The notes: a model not told the origin generated them from the sequence alone. A stretch of 64,000 nucleotides of DNA from Flavobacteriales bacterium UBA1494 (GCA_905182175.1 CAJJAT010000006.1:1-64000); one strand, 5' to 3'. Counted from the stretch's first letter, positions 16,909-25,505 are shown. Numbers and translations are program-made.

Positions 16909-17216
16909 TATCGTGAGCGATATAAACGCAAACGATATTATAAAACAACTCCAATTCTAGCCATGTTTAGAACCCTCCTAGTGCCTTTATAATTTATACG
17001 AGAATAATCCACCTAACTTTTAGCAGAGTTGAATTTCAAGTGAAAGTTCTAAACCAGATTCCACGTAGTGAAAGGTTGATGGTGATTTTATCTGGCAATA
17101 TAGAAACGGCGCTTGGAAACGGATTAGCACAATGGAAAAGCCAATCAAAAAAATTGTTTGGCCAGCTTGTTTGGCCAGCTCTTAAAAAACATCAAGAATT
17201 AAAAAACAAACTTACT

Positions 17217-17690
17217 ATGGACGACTCAAATCTAAAGCTAAACAATCAGATTTGCTTTCCAATTTACTCCACCTCAAGACTTATAACGAAGGCATACAAA
17301 CCTTTTTTGGAAAAAATGGGCATTACCTACCCACAGTATTTGGTACTTATGGTATTGTGGGAAGACGATGAGCTATCCGTAAATAAAATAACAGAAAAGC
17401 TACTGTTGAACACCAACACACTGTCGCCGTTGCTGAAGCGAATGGAGAAAATAGAGCTGGTAAACCGGACCCGTTCCAGTAAAGATGAACGCAGTGTGGT
17501 GGTGAAACTGACAGAAAAAGGGAAAAAATTAAAAAGTGAAGCACGTCCTATTCCCGAAAAATTGCTTGGATCGCTATTAACGGAGAACATTGAGTTATCT
17601 GATGTATTGCAGTTAAGAGAAATGCTCGGAGAATGGATAAAAGTACTCTCAAGCAAGACTAAAAATATAGACGGGCCTCAACTTATTTGA
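17217..17690 (+). CDS. ohrR: OhrR, organic-hydroperoxide-sensing MarR repressor
   Basis: 157 residues from ATG 17,217. 'LKLNNQICFPIYSTSRL' aligns with the N-terminus of Bacillus OhrR, in which this Cys (here Cys13) is the peroxide-sensing residue. 'MGITYPQYLVLMVLWE' holds the conserved Tyr that hydrogen-bonds to it. The winged helix follows ('NTLSPLLKRMEK') with the wing 'RSSKDERSVVVKLTEKG', a MarR signature. Cys13 is the only Cys, so it is the one-Cys type, which relies on an external thiol to lock the oxidised state. A longer frame from GTG 17,040 would add 59 residues with no family support. It opens a seven-gene operon that contains ohr. Confidence 0.9.
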   Translation: MDDSNLKLNNQICFPIYSTSRLITKAYKPFLEKMGITYPQYLVLMVLWEDDELSVNKITEKLLLNTNTLSPLLKRMEKIELVNRTRSSKDERSVVVKLTEKGKKLKSEARPIPEKLLGSLLTENIELSDVLQLREMLGEWIKVLSSKTKNIDGPQLI

Positions 17691-17769
17691 GATCTAGAAA
17701 AAAGCAAAGACACAAGCAAATTGGGATACACTCAGCTGCTTTAATCACATACCTAAACTAAAACGTATT

Positions 17770-18753
17770 ATGAAAGTATTACAAATAGAAAAATACGGTG
17801 AATTGAAAGATGCGTTATCTTTTACCGAAACTAAAAAGCCAACCGTTAGCACTACAGATATTCTTATTGAAACTAAAGCTGCAAGCCTCAACCCTATCGA
17901 TTATAAATTGGTGAGCGGAGGTTTAAAAGATATGGTTCCGTTGGATCTGCCGATTACTATTGGCTTTGATGTAAGTGGTATAATTTTAGAGAAAGGAGAA
18001 GGTGTAACTGGCTTTGAAATAGGTGACGAGGTATATACCCGAGTACCTCAAAATCAGATGGGAACAATAGCAGAATATGTTGCTGTGGACAGTATGGTAG
18101 TTTCTAAAAAGCCGGAAAACATCTCATTTGAAGCAGCAGCTAGTTTGCCCCTAATTGGACTCACCTCTTTTCAAGCGTTGGAACGGGTAGGTTTGAAAGC
18201 AGGCGATAAAATACTGATTCACGCAGGTTCGGGCGGTGTGGGTAGTTTTGCCATACAATATGCAAAGGCCAAAGGAGCTTATGTTTACACCACTACAAGC
18301 ACTAAAAATGTAGAATGGGTTAAAGCACTTGGCGCAGATCGTGTAATTGACTATAAAAAAGAAGATTACAAGACTGTTGTATCAGAATTAGATATTGTTT
18401 TTGATACACTTGGAGGTGACTACACACTTGATGCATTTAAGATCATAAAAGAGGGTGGTAAAGTAAGTAGTATCGCTAGCATACCCGATGAGGAAACAGC
18501 TGCAATGATGGGCATGGAAGGTTATAAATTACCTGAAAACTTCTCTACATTGATAAAAGAAAAATCAGCTAATTATAAGCTAACCTGGATGCAGCCAAAT
18601 GGGAAGCAACTAGATTCGATATCAGACATGGTAAAAGAAGATAAAATTAAAGCTGTAATAGATACCGTTTATTCTTTCGAAGATGCAATTAAAGCTTACT
18701 TATATCTAGCTGAAGGAAGAGCAAAAGGAAAAGTAATCGTCAGCATGTCCTAA
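17770..18753 (+). CDS. Zinc-free NADP-dependent quinone oxidoreductase (MDR family)
   Basis: 327 residues in two domains: a GroES-like catalytic domain (about 1-130) and a Rossmann domain (about 130-260) with the nucleotide motif 'AGSGGVGSFAIQYAKAKG'. The zinc-ligand Cys and His residues of alcohol dehydrogenases are absent, as in the quinone oxidoreductase/enone reductase branch. 'ALGADRVIDYKKEDY' is the typical NADP-selecting region. It starts 79 bases after ohrR in the same direction. Enzymes of this branch reduce quinones or alpha,beta-unsaturated carbonyls with NADPH, which fits removal of lipid-peroxidation products. Confidence 0.85.
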   Translation: MKVLQIEKYGELKDALSFTETKKPTVSTTDILIETKAASLNPIDYKLVSGGLKDMVPLDLPITIGFDVSGIILEKGEGVTGFEIGDEVYTRVPQNQMGTIAEYVAVDSMVVSKKPENISFEAAASLPLIGLTSFQALERVGLKAGDKILIHAGSGGVGSFAIQYAKAKGAYVYTTTSTKNVEWVKALGADRVIDYKKEDYKTVVSELDIVFDTLGGDYTLDAFKIIKEGGKVSSIASIPDEETAAMMGMEGYKLPENFSTLIKEKSANYKLTWMQPNGKQLDSISDMVKEDKIKAVIDTVYSFEDAIKAYLYLAEGRAKGKVIVSMS

Positions 18754-18802
18754 GTAATAGGAGCACTGAAACAATTAATACCTATTAAAAGAGGGAGATA
18801 AT

Positions 18803-19438
18803 ATGAAGAAGGAAAAAGAAAATATATTAGTGGCCGGAGCGAACGGTACCACAGGAAGAATCATTGTAACATTATTAAGCGAATCTGATTCTTATAGACC
18901 TGTTGCCATGGTAAGAAAGCAGGAACAAAAAGATCATTTTGAAAAAGAAGGTATTTCGACAGTGCTTAGCGACCTAGAAGGTGACGTAAGTTTCGCCGTT
19001 AAAAACGTGGATAAGGTAATTTTTGCTGCAGGATCAAAAGGTAAAAATGTAATCGGAGTTGATCAGGAAGGAGCAAAGCGACTAACGGATGCTGCAAAAA
19101 GATATGGAGCAAAGAAGTTTGTTATGTTAAGTACCATGGGAGCTGACAACCCTGCTGTAAGCGAAAATCTTGAAGATTACCTAAGCGCAAAACAAAATGC
19201 AGACGATTATCTAAAGATCAGTGGACTAAACTATACCATAGTGAGGCCAGGAGCCCTAACCGATGAAGAAGGCACAGGAAAAATTGAGCTGAAAGAAAAA
19301 ATTAATACCCACGGAAGTATTACAAGATCCGATGTTGCCAAAACCCTTGTCGAGGTGCTGAAAGACGCTGTAAAGGAAAATCACGTTTTTGAAATTTTAG
19401 CAGGTGAGACACTCATTATAAACGCAATTACTCAATAA
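18803..19438 (+). CDS. NAD(P)-binding SDR/NmrA-like protein
   Basis: 211 residues. The N-terminal Rossmann motif 'VAGANGTTGRIIV' (G-x-x-G-x-x-G) and 'MVRKQEQ' are of the atypical/extended SDR type, and 'VMLSTMGADNP' with 'YLSAKQNADDYLKISGLNYT' matches the YwnB/YtfG-like small epimerase group. 'YTIVRPGALTDEEGTG' is the usual motif closing the fold. Many members are NADPH sensors or reductases without a complete catalytic triad. It lies 49 bases after the reductase gene and 34 bases before ohr, clearly within the operon. The substrate is unknown. Confidence 0.8.
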   Translation: MKKEKENILVAGANGTTGRIIVTLLSESDSYRPVAMVRKQEQKDHFEKEGISTVLSDLEGDVSFAVKNVDKVIFAAGSKGKNVIGVDQEGAKRLTDAAKRYGAKKFVMLSTMGADNPAVSENLEDYLSAKQNADDYLKISGLNYTIVRPGALTDEEGTGKIELKEKINTHGSITRSDVAKTLVEVLKDAVKENHVFEILAGETLIINAITQ

Positions 19439-19472
19439 TAAATAAAATACACACAACTTTAACTATTTAAGA

Positions 19473-19895
19473 ATGAAAATAATGTACACAGCAGAAGCAA
19501 CTGCAACGGGTGGTAGAAATGGCCACGTAAAAAGTAGCAATGACATTTTAGACCTACAAGTAAGAGCCCCCAAAGATTTGGGCGGAGCAAATAACGACTA
19601 TGCAAATCCTGAAATGCTTTTTGCCGCAGGATATTCGGCTTGTTTCGATAGTGCCTTAAACTTGGTTATCAAAAAAGGTAACGTAAAAACAGGCGAAACC
19701 ACTGTAACTGCAAAAGTCAGCATCGGACAAATTGAGAACGGTGGATTTGGTCTGGCAGCTGAATTGGCGATAAATATTCCAGGAGTAGGTGCAGAACAAG
19801 CAAAGGAGTTAGCAGAACAAGCGCACCAAGTATGTCCTTACTCCAACGCAACTCGCGGTAATGTGGAAGTAAAACTATCTGTCACCACCACTTAA
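19473..19895 (+). CDS. ohr: Organic hydroperoxide resistance protein Ohr
   Basis: 140 residues, the full length of Ohr/OsmC-family thiol peroxidases. Catalytic Cys57 lies in 'GYSACFDSAL' and resolving Cys121 in 'HQVCPYSNATRGN'. 'TGGRNGHV' provides the conserved Arg (Arg15), and 'NPEMLFAAGY' the Glu (Glu47) that orders the active site. The enzyme reduces fatty-acid and other alkyl hydroperoxides in the cytoplasm, using dihydrolipoyl thiols in characterised members. Its place four genes after OhrR makes the regulator assignment secure, although two reductase-type genes separate them, which is unusual because ohr and ohrR are normally adjacent. Confidence 0.95.
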   Translation: MKIMYTAEATATGGRNGHVKSSNDILDLQVRAPKDLGGANNDYANPEMLFAAGYSACFDSALNLVIKKGNVKTGETTVTAKVSIGQIENGGFGLAAELAINIPGVGAEQAKELAEQAHQVCPYSNATRGNVEVKLSVTTT

Positions 19896-20021
19896 TAATG
19901 GCAAATCTCAATGCATATTTTATAGAATGTGCAACAACATGGCCTTTTTAGATTTAACTAAGGCCGAGTGCATCAAGCCTACGAAATAGCTAGGAATACT
20001 ATCAAATTCTAACAGACAACT

Positions 20022-21023
20022 ATGAATAGTACAAAAACAATTAATTTAAAAAATAGGCCCAATGGAATGCCTGAGTTAAAAGATTTTGACTTTATTACGA
20101 CAGAAGTTCCTGAACTACAAAAAGGAGAAGTATTGCTCAGCACAAAGTATATTTCAGTAGACCCTTACTTAAGAGGAAGAATGAGTGATGCACCGTCCTA
20201 TATCGCACCTTTTGAAATCAACCAGCCTATTGTATCGGGCATGATTGCTGAAGTAATCGAATCTAAAAACAGCAACTTCAGCGCAGGAGAATTTGTTTCT
20301 GGAATGCTAGAATGGAAAGAAACTCAGGTAGCAACGACCGATGGTTTACTGAAAGTTGATGCAAATCAAGCACCACTTTCTACCTACCTCGGTATATTGG
20401 GCATGACAGGGCTTACTGCCTATTTAGGACTAACCGAGATAGGGAAACCAAAAAAGGGTGAAACGCTATTGGTCTCCGGTGCAGCCGGAGCAGTTGGAAG
20501 TGTTGTCGGACAAATTGGTAAAATCCTTGGGCTCAGAGTAGTCGGCATTGCAGGAACAGATGAAAAGGTAGAAATGCTAAAATCTGAGTTCGGTTTTGAC
20601 GAAGGAATTAATTACAAGACAACCGAAAACATGACAAAAGCAATTGCCGAAGCTTGTCCAAACGGTGTGGATGTATACTTCGACAATGTAGGTGGCAAAA
20701 TCTCTGAAGCTGCATTCTTTAACATTAATAAGTTTTCAAGAACCATCAACTGTGGGGCGATCTCTGTGTACAACAACACCGAAGCTCCAAAGAGTATAAG
20801 CGTACAACCCTTTCTGATAAAGAAAAGCTCTTCGATGCAAGGCTTTGTGATTTTTGATTTTGTAGACAAACACCCTGCCGGTGTAAAACAATTAACAGAA
20901 TGGTTAAGCGCTGGTAAGTTAACCTATAGTGAAACAATTAGAGAAGGGTTTGAAACCATACCCCAAGCCTTTTTGGATCTTTTCGTAGGAAAGAACAAAG
21001 GAAAAATGGTAGTTAAACTTTAA
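20022..21023 (+). CDS. NADP-dependent enone/curcumin-type reductase
   Basis: 333 residues of the MDR superfamily, in the leukotriene B4 12-hydroxydehydrogenase/CurA branch. The N-terminus 'NRPNGMPELKDFDF', 'YISVDPYLRGRM' and 'GMTGLTAYLGL' are hallmarks of this branch. The Rossmann motif is 'VSGAAGAVGSVVGQIGKILG', and 'DVYFDNVGGKISEAAF' follows. Family enzymes reduce the C=C bond of alpha,beta-unsaturated aldehydes and ketones with NADPH and are known to detoxify 4-hydroxynonenal-type compounds. It lies 126 bases after ohr and 14 bases before the next gene. Confidence 0.85.
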   Translation: MNSTKTINLKNRPNGMPELKDFDFITTEVPELQKGEVLLSTKYISVDPYLRGRMSDAPSYIAPFEINQPIVSGMIAEVIESKNSNFSAGEFVSGMLEWKETQVATTDGLLKVDANQAPLSTYLGILGMTGLTAYLGLTEIGKPKKGETLLVSGAAGAVGSVVGQIGKILGLRVVGIAGTDEKVEMLKSEFGFDEGINYKTTENMTKAIAEACPNGVDVYFDNVGGKISEAAFFNINKFSRTINCGAISVYNNTEAPKSISVQPFLIKKSSSMQGFVIFDFVDKHPAGVKQLTEWLSAGKLTYSETIREGFETIPQAFLDLFVGKNKGKMVVKL

Positions 21024-21037
21024 AATAAAATACAATT

Positions 21038-21838
21038 ATGAAAAATATTAAATTAATAGTGTTAGCATTAACTGTCTTTGGATTTACAGCATGCGACCAA
21101 AAGGAAAAACCAGAAGCTGAAAATAGTACAGCAGAAACTGAAAAACAGTTAACTGTATTGTTGGTACTCACCTCGCATGATCAATTGGGAGACACGGATG
21201 AAAAAACCGGATTCTGGGTAGAAGAATTTGCTGCTCCATATTATGCCCTACTTGATGAGGGAGTAATAATAACCGTTGCTTCTCCTAAAGGAGGAAAAGC
21301 TCCAATCGACCCAAGAAGTAAATCTGAAGCAAGTCAAACAGAAGCTACAAAGCGTTTCAACGGTGATAAGACCGCACAACAACTCATTGAAAACACAGTA
21401 AAACTGGAAGGAATAAAGGCAGCAGATTTTGATGCTGTATTTTACCCTGGCGGACACGGTCCATTGTGGGATCTTGCAGAAAGTACCACCTCCATTGCGC
21501 TAATTGAAGCGTTTAATAAACAAGACAAACCAATGGCCTTTGTATGTCATGCTCCTGCTGTTTTAAAAGAAGTTAAAAACCCAGAAGGAGAGCCACTTGT
21601 AAAAGGCAAAAAAGTAACAGGGTTTACCAATACGGAGGAGGAAGCGGTTCAGCTGACTGATATTGTGCCATTCTTAGTAGAAAATATGCTGAAAGAAAAT
21701 GGAGGGATCTATTCCAAAGGAGATAACTGGAGTGTTCATGTGGTTAAAGATGGGAATTTAATTACTGGACAAAACCCTGCTTCTTCGAAGTTAGCAGCAG
21801 AACTTTTATTAAAACAATTGAAGCAAAACAACTCTTAA
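21038..21838 (+). CDS. DJ-1/PfpI-family lipoprotein (class I GATase-like)
   Basis: 266 residues. The signal ends in a lipobox (VFGFTAC, Cys19), then an acidic linker (about 20-40) and a DJ-1/PfpI domain. The nucleophile elbow is 'AFVCHAPAVL' with the reactive Cys, and 'YPGGHGPLWDL' gives the conserved Gly-His. The size and insertions match the Hsp31/HchA-like branch, whose members are deglycase/glyoxalase III-type proteins acting on methylglyoxal-type carbonyls. Most relatives are cytoplasmic; the lipobox puts this one on the periplasmic side. It lies 14 bases after the reductase and 15 bases before the VOC gene. Confidence 0.85.
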   Translation: MKNIKLIVLALTVFGFTACDQKEKPEAENSTAETEKQLTVLLVLTSHDQLGDTDEKTGFWVEEFAAPYYALLDEGVIITVASPKGGKAPIDPRSKSEASQTEATKRFNGDKTAQQLIENTVKLEGIKAADFDAVFYPGGHGPLWDLAESTTSIALIEAFNKQDKPMAFVCHAPAVLKEVKNPEGEPLVKGKKVTGFTNTEEEAVQLTDIVPFLVENMLKENGGIYSKGDNWSVHVVKDGNLITGQNPASSKLAAELLLKQLKQNNS

Positions 21839-21853
21839 TAAAAATAACGCGCT

Positions 21854-22363
21854 ATGAATAAAACCAATTACCCCAAATCATTTTCCCACATCGGAATTAC
21901 GGTACCAAATATTAAAAAGGCAGTTGAGTTTTATGAAGAAGTCATGGGATGGTACATCATAATGCAGCCTTCTACCGTAAAAAAGGAAAAAGAAACTGCC
22001 ATTGGTCAAATGTGCATCGACGTTTTCGGTGAAGATTGGGAGACATTCGAAATCGCACACATGTCCACCTCTGATGGAATTGGAATCGAATTGTTTTCGT
22101 TTCCGAATGGAATTAAAGAAGCTCCGGAATTTAACCCTTTCAATACAGGACTGTTTCACTTTTGTATTCAAGACCCCAACATTGAAGAATTGACAAGCGA
22201 GATTGTGGCGCATGGAGGAAAACAACGCATGCCAATTCGGGAGTACTATCCAAATGAAAAGCCGTTTAAAATGGTCTACGTAGAAGATCCTTTCGGAATT
22301 GTTTTTGAAATTTACACCCACAGCTATGAATTAACCTATTCATCAGGGGCTTACACATCATAA
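21854..22363 (+). CDS. VOC-family (glyoxalase/dioxygenase-like) protein
   Basis: 169 residues forming two beta-alpha-beta-beta-beta modules of the vicinal-oxygen-chelate fold. 'SHIGITVPNIKKAVEFYEEV' opens module 1 with a metal-ligand His, 'GIELFSF' supplies a Glu, 'LFHFCIQDPNIEEL' opens module 2, and 'YVEDPFGIVFEIYTHSY' ends with the last Glu. The ligand set fits a metal-dependent enzyme such as lactoylglutathione lyase or an extradiol-type dioxygenase. It is the last gene of the OhrR operon, and a strong terminator follows 18 bases after the stop. Processing of a reactive carbonyl or dialdehyde is the most likely role. Confidence 0.8.
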   Translation: MNKTNYPKSFSHIGITVPNIKKAVEFYEEVMGWYIIMQPSTVKKEKETAIGQMCIDVFGEDWETFEIAHMSTSDGIGIELFSFPNGIKEAPEFNPFNTGLFHFCIQDPNIEELTSEIVAHGGKQRMPIREYYPNEKPFKMVYVEDPFGIVFEIYTHSYELTYSSGAYTS

Positions 22364-22381
22364 GAAAAGTAAGCAAGAAAC

Positions 22382-22416
22382 AAAAGCGGCTCAGGTTCAT
22401 CTTGAGCCGCTTTTTT
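22382..22416 (+). terminator. Rho-independent terminator of the ohrR operon
   Basis: AAAAGCGGCTCA (22,382-22,393) pairs perfectly with TGAGCCGCTTTT (22,403-22,414) around a 9-base loop, and T6 runs to 22,416. Confidence 0.95.
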
Positions 22417-22450
22417 GTGTTTACTAACAAAAATTTTTATTTACTAAAAC

Positions 22451-22469
22451 AGACTACAATTTGTAGTCT
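22451..22469. repeat. Perfect palindrome around TACAATTTGTA
   Basis: AGACTACA-ATT-TGTAGTCT has 8-bp arms and a 3-base centre. The core TACAATTTGTA resembles MarR/OhrR-type operators (TACAATT-N-AATTGTA in Bacillus). It lies downstream of the ohrR operon terminator and is not next to a start codon. The rest of the spacer to 23,016 holds no supported gene. Confidence 0.5.
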
Positions 22470-23016
22470 ACTGCTTTTAAACTAGCTGTTCCTACTGCTA
22501 CATCCTCATCTTTATAGTGAATTAAAAATATAACACTTATAGATGTAGACAACAATAAAAACCAATTGAGAGGAATAGCATTCCTTGCGGTTCTTTTTAC
22601 CGGTATTCAAGATTTATCAACAAAGAATTAAAAAAAATAGTTTCCCTTGAATACAGAAATCTCAGTCACCATTCCAGAAGAATCAATGGTTGAATTTATA
22701 GACTGTAAAACGAACATATATCACTTGAAAAACAATGGTTTAATTTTGGACTTGTGGTACTGCAGGACTACTGAATTTATTTTTAACTAGAAGATCCCAA
22801 TGGCCCTATTCTTTCGCTTCAATTGTGGTTTAAAAAATAATTCACCCTACAATTTAAACAATCCAAAAACAATGCACAGCACTGTGAATGACTAAATAAA
22901 TTATCCTGTATTATTTAGTGTAGGAAACAAAATAAGATAGAAGGTCCTTGGAATTAATTAACTAAAGTAGAACAAGTATTTTTTTTAAAAAATCGATTGC
23001 TAAAAAACTATTGCGT

Positions 23017-23024
23017 TAAATTTG
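23017..23024 (+). promoter_or_regulatory. Promoter of the FKBP gene
   Basis: TAAATTTG is a perfect -7 box, with TTG at 22,997-22,999 seventeen bases upstream as the -33 element. Transcription would begin about 5 bases before the ATG, so the mRNA is almost leaderless. Confidence 0.7.
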
Positions 23025-23032
23025 CTTAAAAA

Positions 23033-23485
23033 ATGAGAAATGCCTTACTTCTATTCGCAATACTTGTTATGACTGCTTGCAGTAAAGAAGATGAGAAAAC
23101 CGACTATACTGCCGAAAATGATGCTGAGATCCTGGCCTATCTAGCTTCTAACAATTTAATTGCGAAGAGCACTGGTTCAGGCTTGTATTACATTATAGAA
23201 ACTGAAGGAACCGGCGATCAGCCCAGAAACAGCGATAATGTAACGGTTGCTTATAAAGGCTACTATGCGAACGGGGTCGAATTTGACAAGAGTAATTCCA
23301 GTGGTATTTCTTTTAACTTGCAAGGTGTCATTGAGGGTTGGACAGAGGGTATTCCCTATTTCAAGGAGGGTGGAAGAGGTCAACTCTTTATTCCTTCACA
23401 CTTGGGTTATGGAAGTCAAGACAGCAGAGGTATTCCCGGTGGCTCCGTCTTAATTTTTGACATTCACCTCATTCAAATTAACTAA
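23033..23485 (+). CDS. FKBP-type peptidyl-prolyl isomerase lipoprotein
   Basis: 150 residues. The signal peptide ends in a lipobox (VMTAC, Cys16), followed by an acidic linker, a short helix ('NDAEILAYLASNNLIA') and a complete FKBP domain (about 58-150). 'VTVAYKGYYANGVEFDKS', 'GVIEGWTEGIPYFKEGGRG' and 'IPSHLGYG' contain the conserved active-site aromatics (Tyr, Phe, Trp, Tyr). It catalyses cis/trans proline isomerisation in periplasmic or outer-membrane protein folding. The single-domain lipoprotein form is common in Bacteroidota, where such proteins often help gliding and T9SS components fold. It is monocistronic, with its own promoter. Confidence 0.9.
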   Translation: MRNALLLFAILVMTACSKEDEKTDYTAENDAEILAYLASNNLIAKSTGSGLYYIIETEGTGDQPRNSDNVTVAYKGYYANGVEFDKSNSSGISFNLQGVIEGWTEGIPYFKEGGRGQLFIPSHLGYGSQDSRGIPGGSVLIFDIHLIQIN

Positions 23486-23689
23486 ACTAGCACTGCTAAA
23501 CTTAACTCCGCCTACTTTTCTAAAAATATATAAATAAGCTAGTTAACAATACTTCACCTCCCTTGCTATAGTCTACCATTCTTTGAATATCTCGTAGTTT
23601 ACATCTCAGAAGATGACTAATCAATAACTTATTCCTAATGAAAATAACACTTCTAAATCAAATTAGAAAACATTAGAAATCCAAAAGAT

Positions 23690-24185
23690 GCTATTTTTGG
23701 AACTCAAACAAAAATTATTGAGCTAAGAAAGAATGATTTCTTACTTCCTCCCACCAAGGTAGAAAAGTACTTGTATTTTATAGTTTCAGGAATTCTAGGA
23801 AGCCTTGTAAAACTCAATGGTGAGTAATCCTGCACAGGATTCTATACCCCAAAGAACTACTTTAAAAATACGCTTTATTCTTTGCCTAAGAACCCAGCGC
23901 AACGTATTCAAAAATTATTCGAAATTACAAAAAAGATGGGTCACAATTGGATTATACGACTTCAATTGAGCACCAAATATTAGGAAGAAAAATAAGAAGA
24001 CTGCTATTTATTCGACTTCAAAAAAGAAATATAGATCTACTCACTATTTCGGCAAAAGCGCGCTCTCTTAAATTTATTATATAAAGACCCTAGGAAATTC
24101 AAAAAGTCCTCAAAAATATATCGTCTCTTACTTAGGTATAACTCCTTTAAGTTTGAGTTGAATTAGGAAAGAGCAAATTTCTTAA
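23690..24185 (+). pseudogene. Decayed Crp/Fnr-family regulator
   Basis: A stretch in one frame reads 'KIIELRKNDFLLPPTKVEKY' then 'LYFIVSGILGSLVKLNGE', the beta-roll of a Crp/Fnr protein, and ends at TAA 23,825. After several shifts the tail reads 'YIVSYLGITPLSLS', TGA (24,159-24,161), 'IRKEQIS' and stop. That is the family's winged helix, with the expected Arg codon (CGA) changed to TGA. Multiple stops and shifts between the two parts make it non-functional. The end of the helix resembles that of the regulator at 1047. The spacers 23,486-23,689 and 24,186-24,602 hold nothing else I can support. Confidence 0.75.
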
Positions 24186-24602
24186 CGTAGGCTAAATTTA
24201 CTTGTAATCGGATACTTGACATCCACTGAAAATTGTTCTATTAAAAGTAATCTTTCATTGTGTTTTACTATTTCCACAACGTTTTTCTGCAATAAATTTT
24301 ATCCGCATCAGCTAAAGCAGATGGAAGTGCTCCGCAGTTCACACTTGCACATTCTGTCTAAAAAGTAACTGCGAGATAGTAATTCTAATCATCGATAATT
24401 TACTCTTGGTTTTAACTTTCAAAATAAATCCCCAAAAAGTAAAACCTTTGGCTTGTGGCACTCGAATTTGACCGTATCGGAAAACTCAAAATCACTCACA
24501 AACTCCATAATATTCTCACTGAATGTGACTTAATGAATAATTAGTACATTTACTTCATTCAGTTTTAACTTGACTACTACGGTAGCAAAATCAAGAATTT
24601 AT

Positions 24603-25505
24603 ATGAAACAACTCTTCTTCTTTTCTCTACTGCTTGCAACACTTAGCTCAGTCGGGCAAACAACTACCTATCATAGTTTCCCCGATAGCAATGCCATTTG
24701 GAATTTTCATTACCAAGCGTATTGCTTTGCAAACGGAAGTGGGAATGAATACTACTCCATCACTATTAACGGAGACACATTAATTAACAATCAAACCTAT
24801 CGCCAACTTAAGACACCTAGTGTTCTTTCTTTCTCAACGGGTAATTGCGGCGGTTTTCATTCGGGTTACAGGGGAGCAATTAGAAATGACGCAGCAAATA
24901 AAAAAGTTTTTTATGTTCCGCCAACAGACAGCACAGAACAACTACTTTACGATTTTAACATGCAAGTTGGAGACACTTTGAAAAGATATATAGCATCCTT
25001 TGCAATCCAAACAGATACAGTTCAATCGATTGATTCAGTATTGGTAGGGAATACTTATCGTAAACGTTGGATCATTAACAATTGCTACAATGTGCACTTT
25101 ATCGAAGGCATTGGTTCTGTTTATGGACTACTCGAGCGTTCGCCAGGTTGCGTTACAGATTTGCCCGACTACTCCCTGACTTGCTTTCAACAAACTGGTC
25201 AGGTAATTTATCCAACTTCAACAATTAATTGCCAAATTATTACATCTGCAAAGACACTTAAAAACCAATCACACCAAATTCAAATTTTCCCAAACCCTTC
25301 AAATGGTTCGTTTAAAATAAATTTTGAGAGCAATGACATTCATACTATTAACCTAACAGACTTAGTAGGAAAAGCCATACTAGAACGACAGGTAGTTAAT
25401 GAACAAAACGTGAACATTGATCACTTGAAGAGCGGAACGTATATTCTTACGCTTTTCCATAAAAATGGAAAAACAACGAAAAGAAAAATAATAAGTGCTC
25501 CTTAA
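24603..25505 (+). CDS. Exported protein with T9SS C-terminal sorting domain
   Basis: 300 residues from ATG 24,603: signal peptide (MKQLFFFSLLLATLSSVGQ), an unrecognised beta-rich passenger (about 20-222) with several Cys ('CQIITS', 'NNCYNVHF'), and a type A T9SS tail (about 230-300). The tail shows the usual order 'QIFPNPSNGSFKINF', 'INLTDLVGKAIL', 'LKSGTYILTLFHKNGKTTKR'. The passenger has the layout of the generic secreted Bacteroidota proteins that record a 'NxTYRQLK' and 'VGNTYRKRW' pair of strands. An ATG at the signal peptide is preferred over a longer frame from 24,570. The function is unknown; secretion through the outer membrane is well supported. Confidence 0.8.
   Translation: MKQLFFFSLLLATLSSVGQTTTYHSFPDSNAIWNFHYQAYCFANGSGNEYYSITINGDTLINNQTYRQLKTPSVLSFSTGNCGGFHSGYRGAIRNDAANKKVFYVPPTDSTEQLLYDFNMQVGDTLKRYIASFAIQTDTVQSIDSVLVGNTYRKRWIINNCYNVHFIEGIGSVYGLLERSPGCVTDLPDYSLTCFQQTGQVIYPTSTINCQIITSAKTLKNQSHQIQIFPNPSNGSFKINFESNDIHTINLTDLVGKAILERQVVNEQNVNIDHLKSGTYILTLFHKNGKTTKRKIISAP

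Noticed and set aside
17040-17216. N-terminal extension of ohrR from a GTG start
   Set aside because: The 59 extra residues match nothing in the OhrR family, and the family start pattern begins at ATG 17,217. The stretch also contains a 13-bp tandem repeat (TTGTTTGGCCAGC at 17,154 and 17,167), better read as leader sequence.
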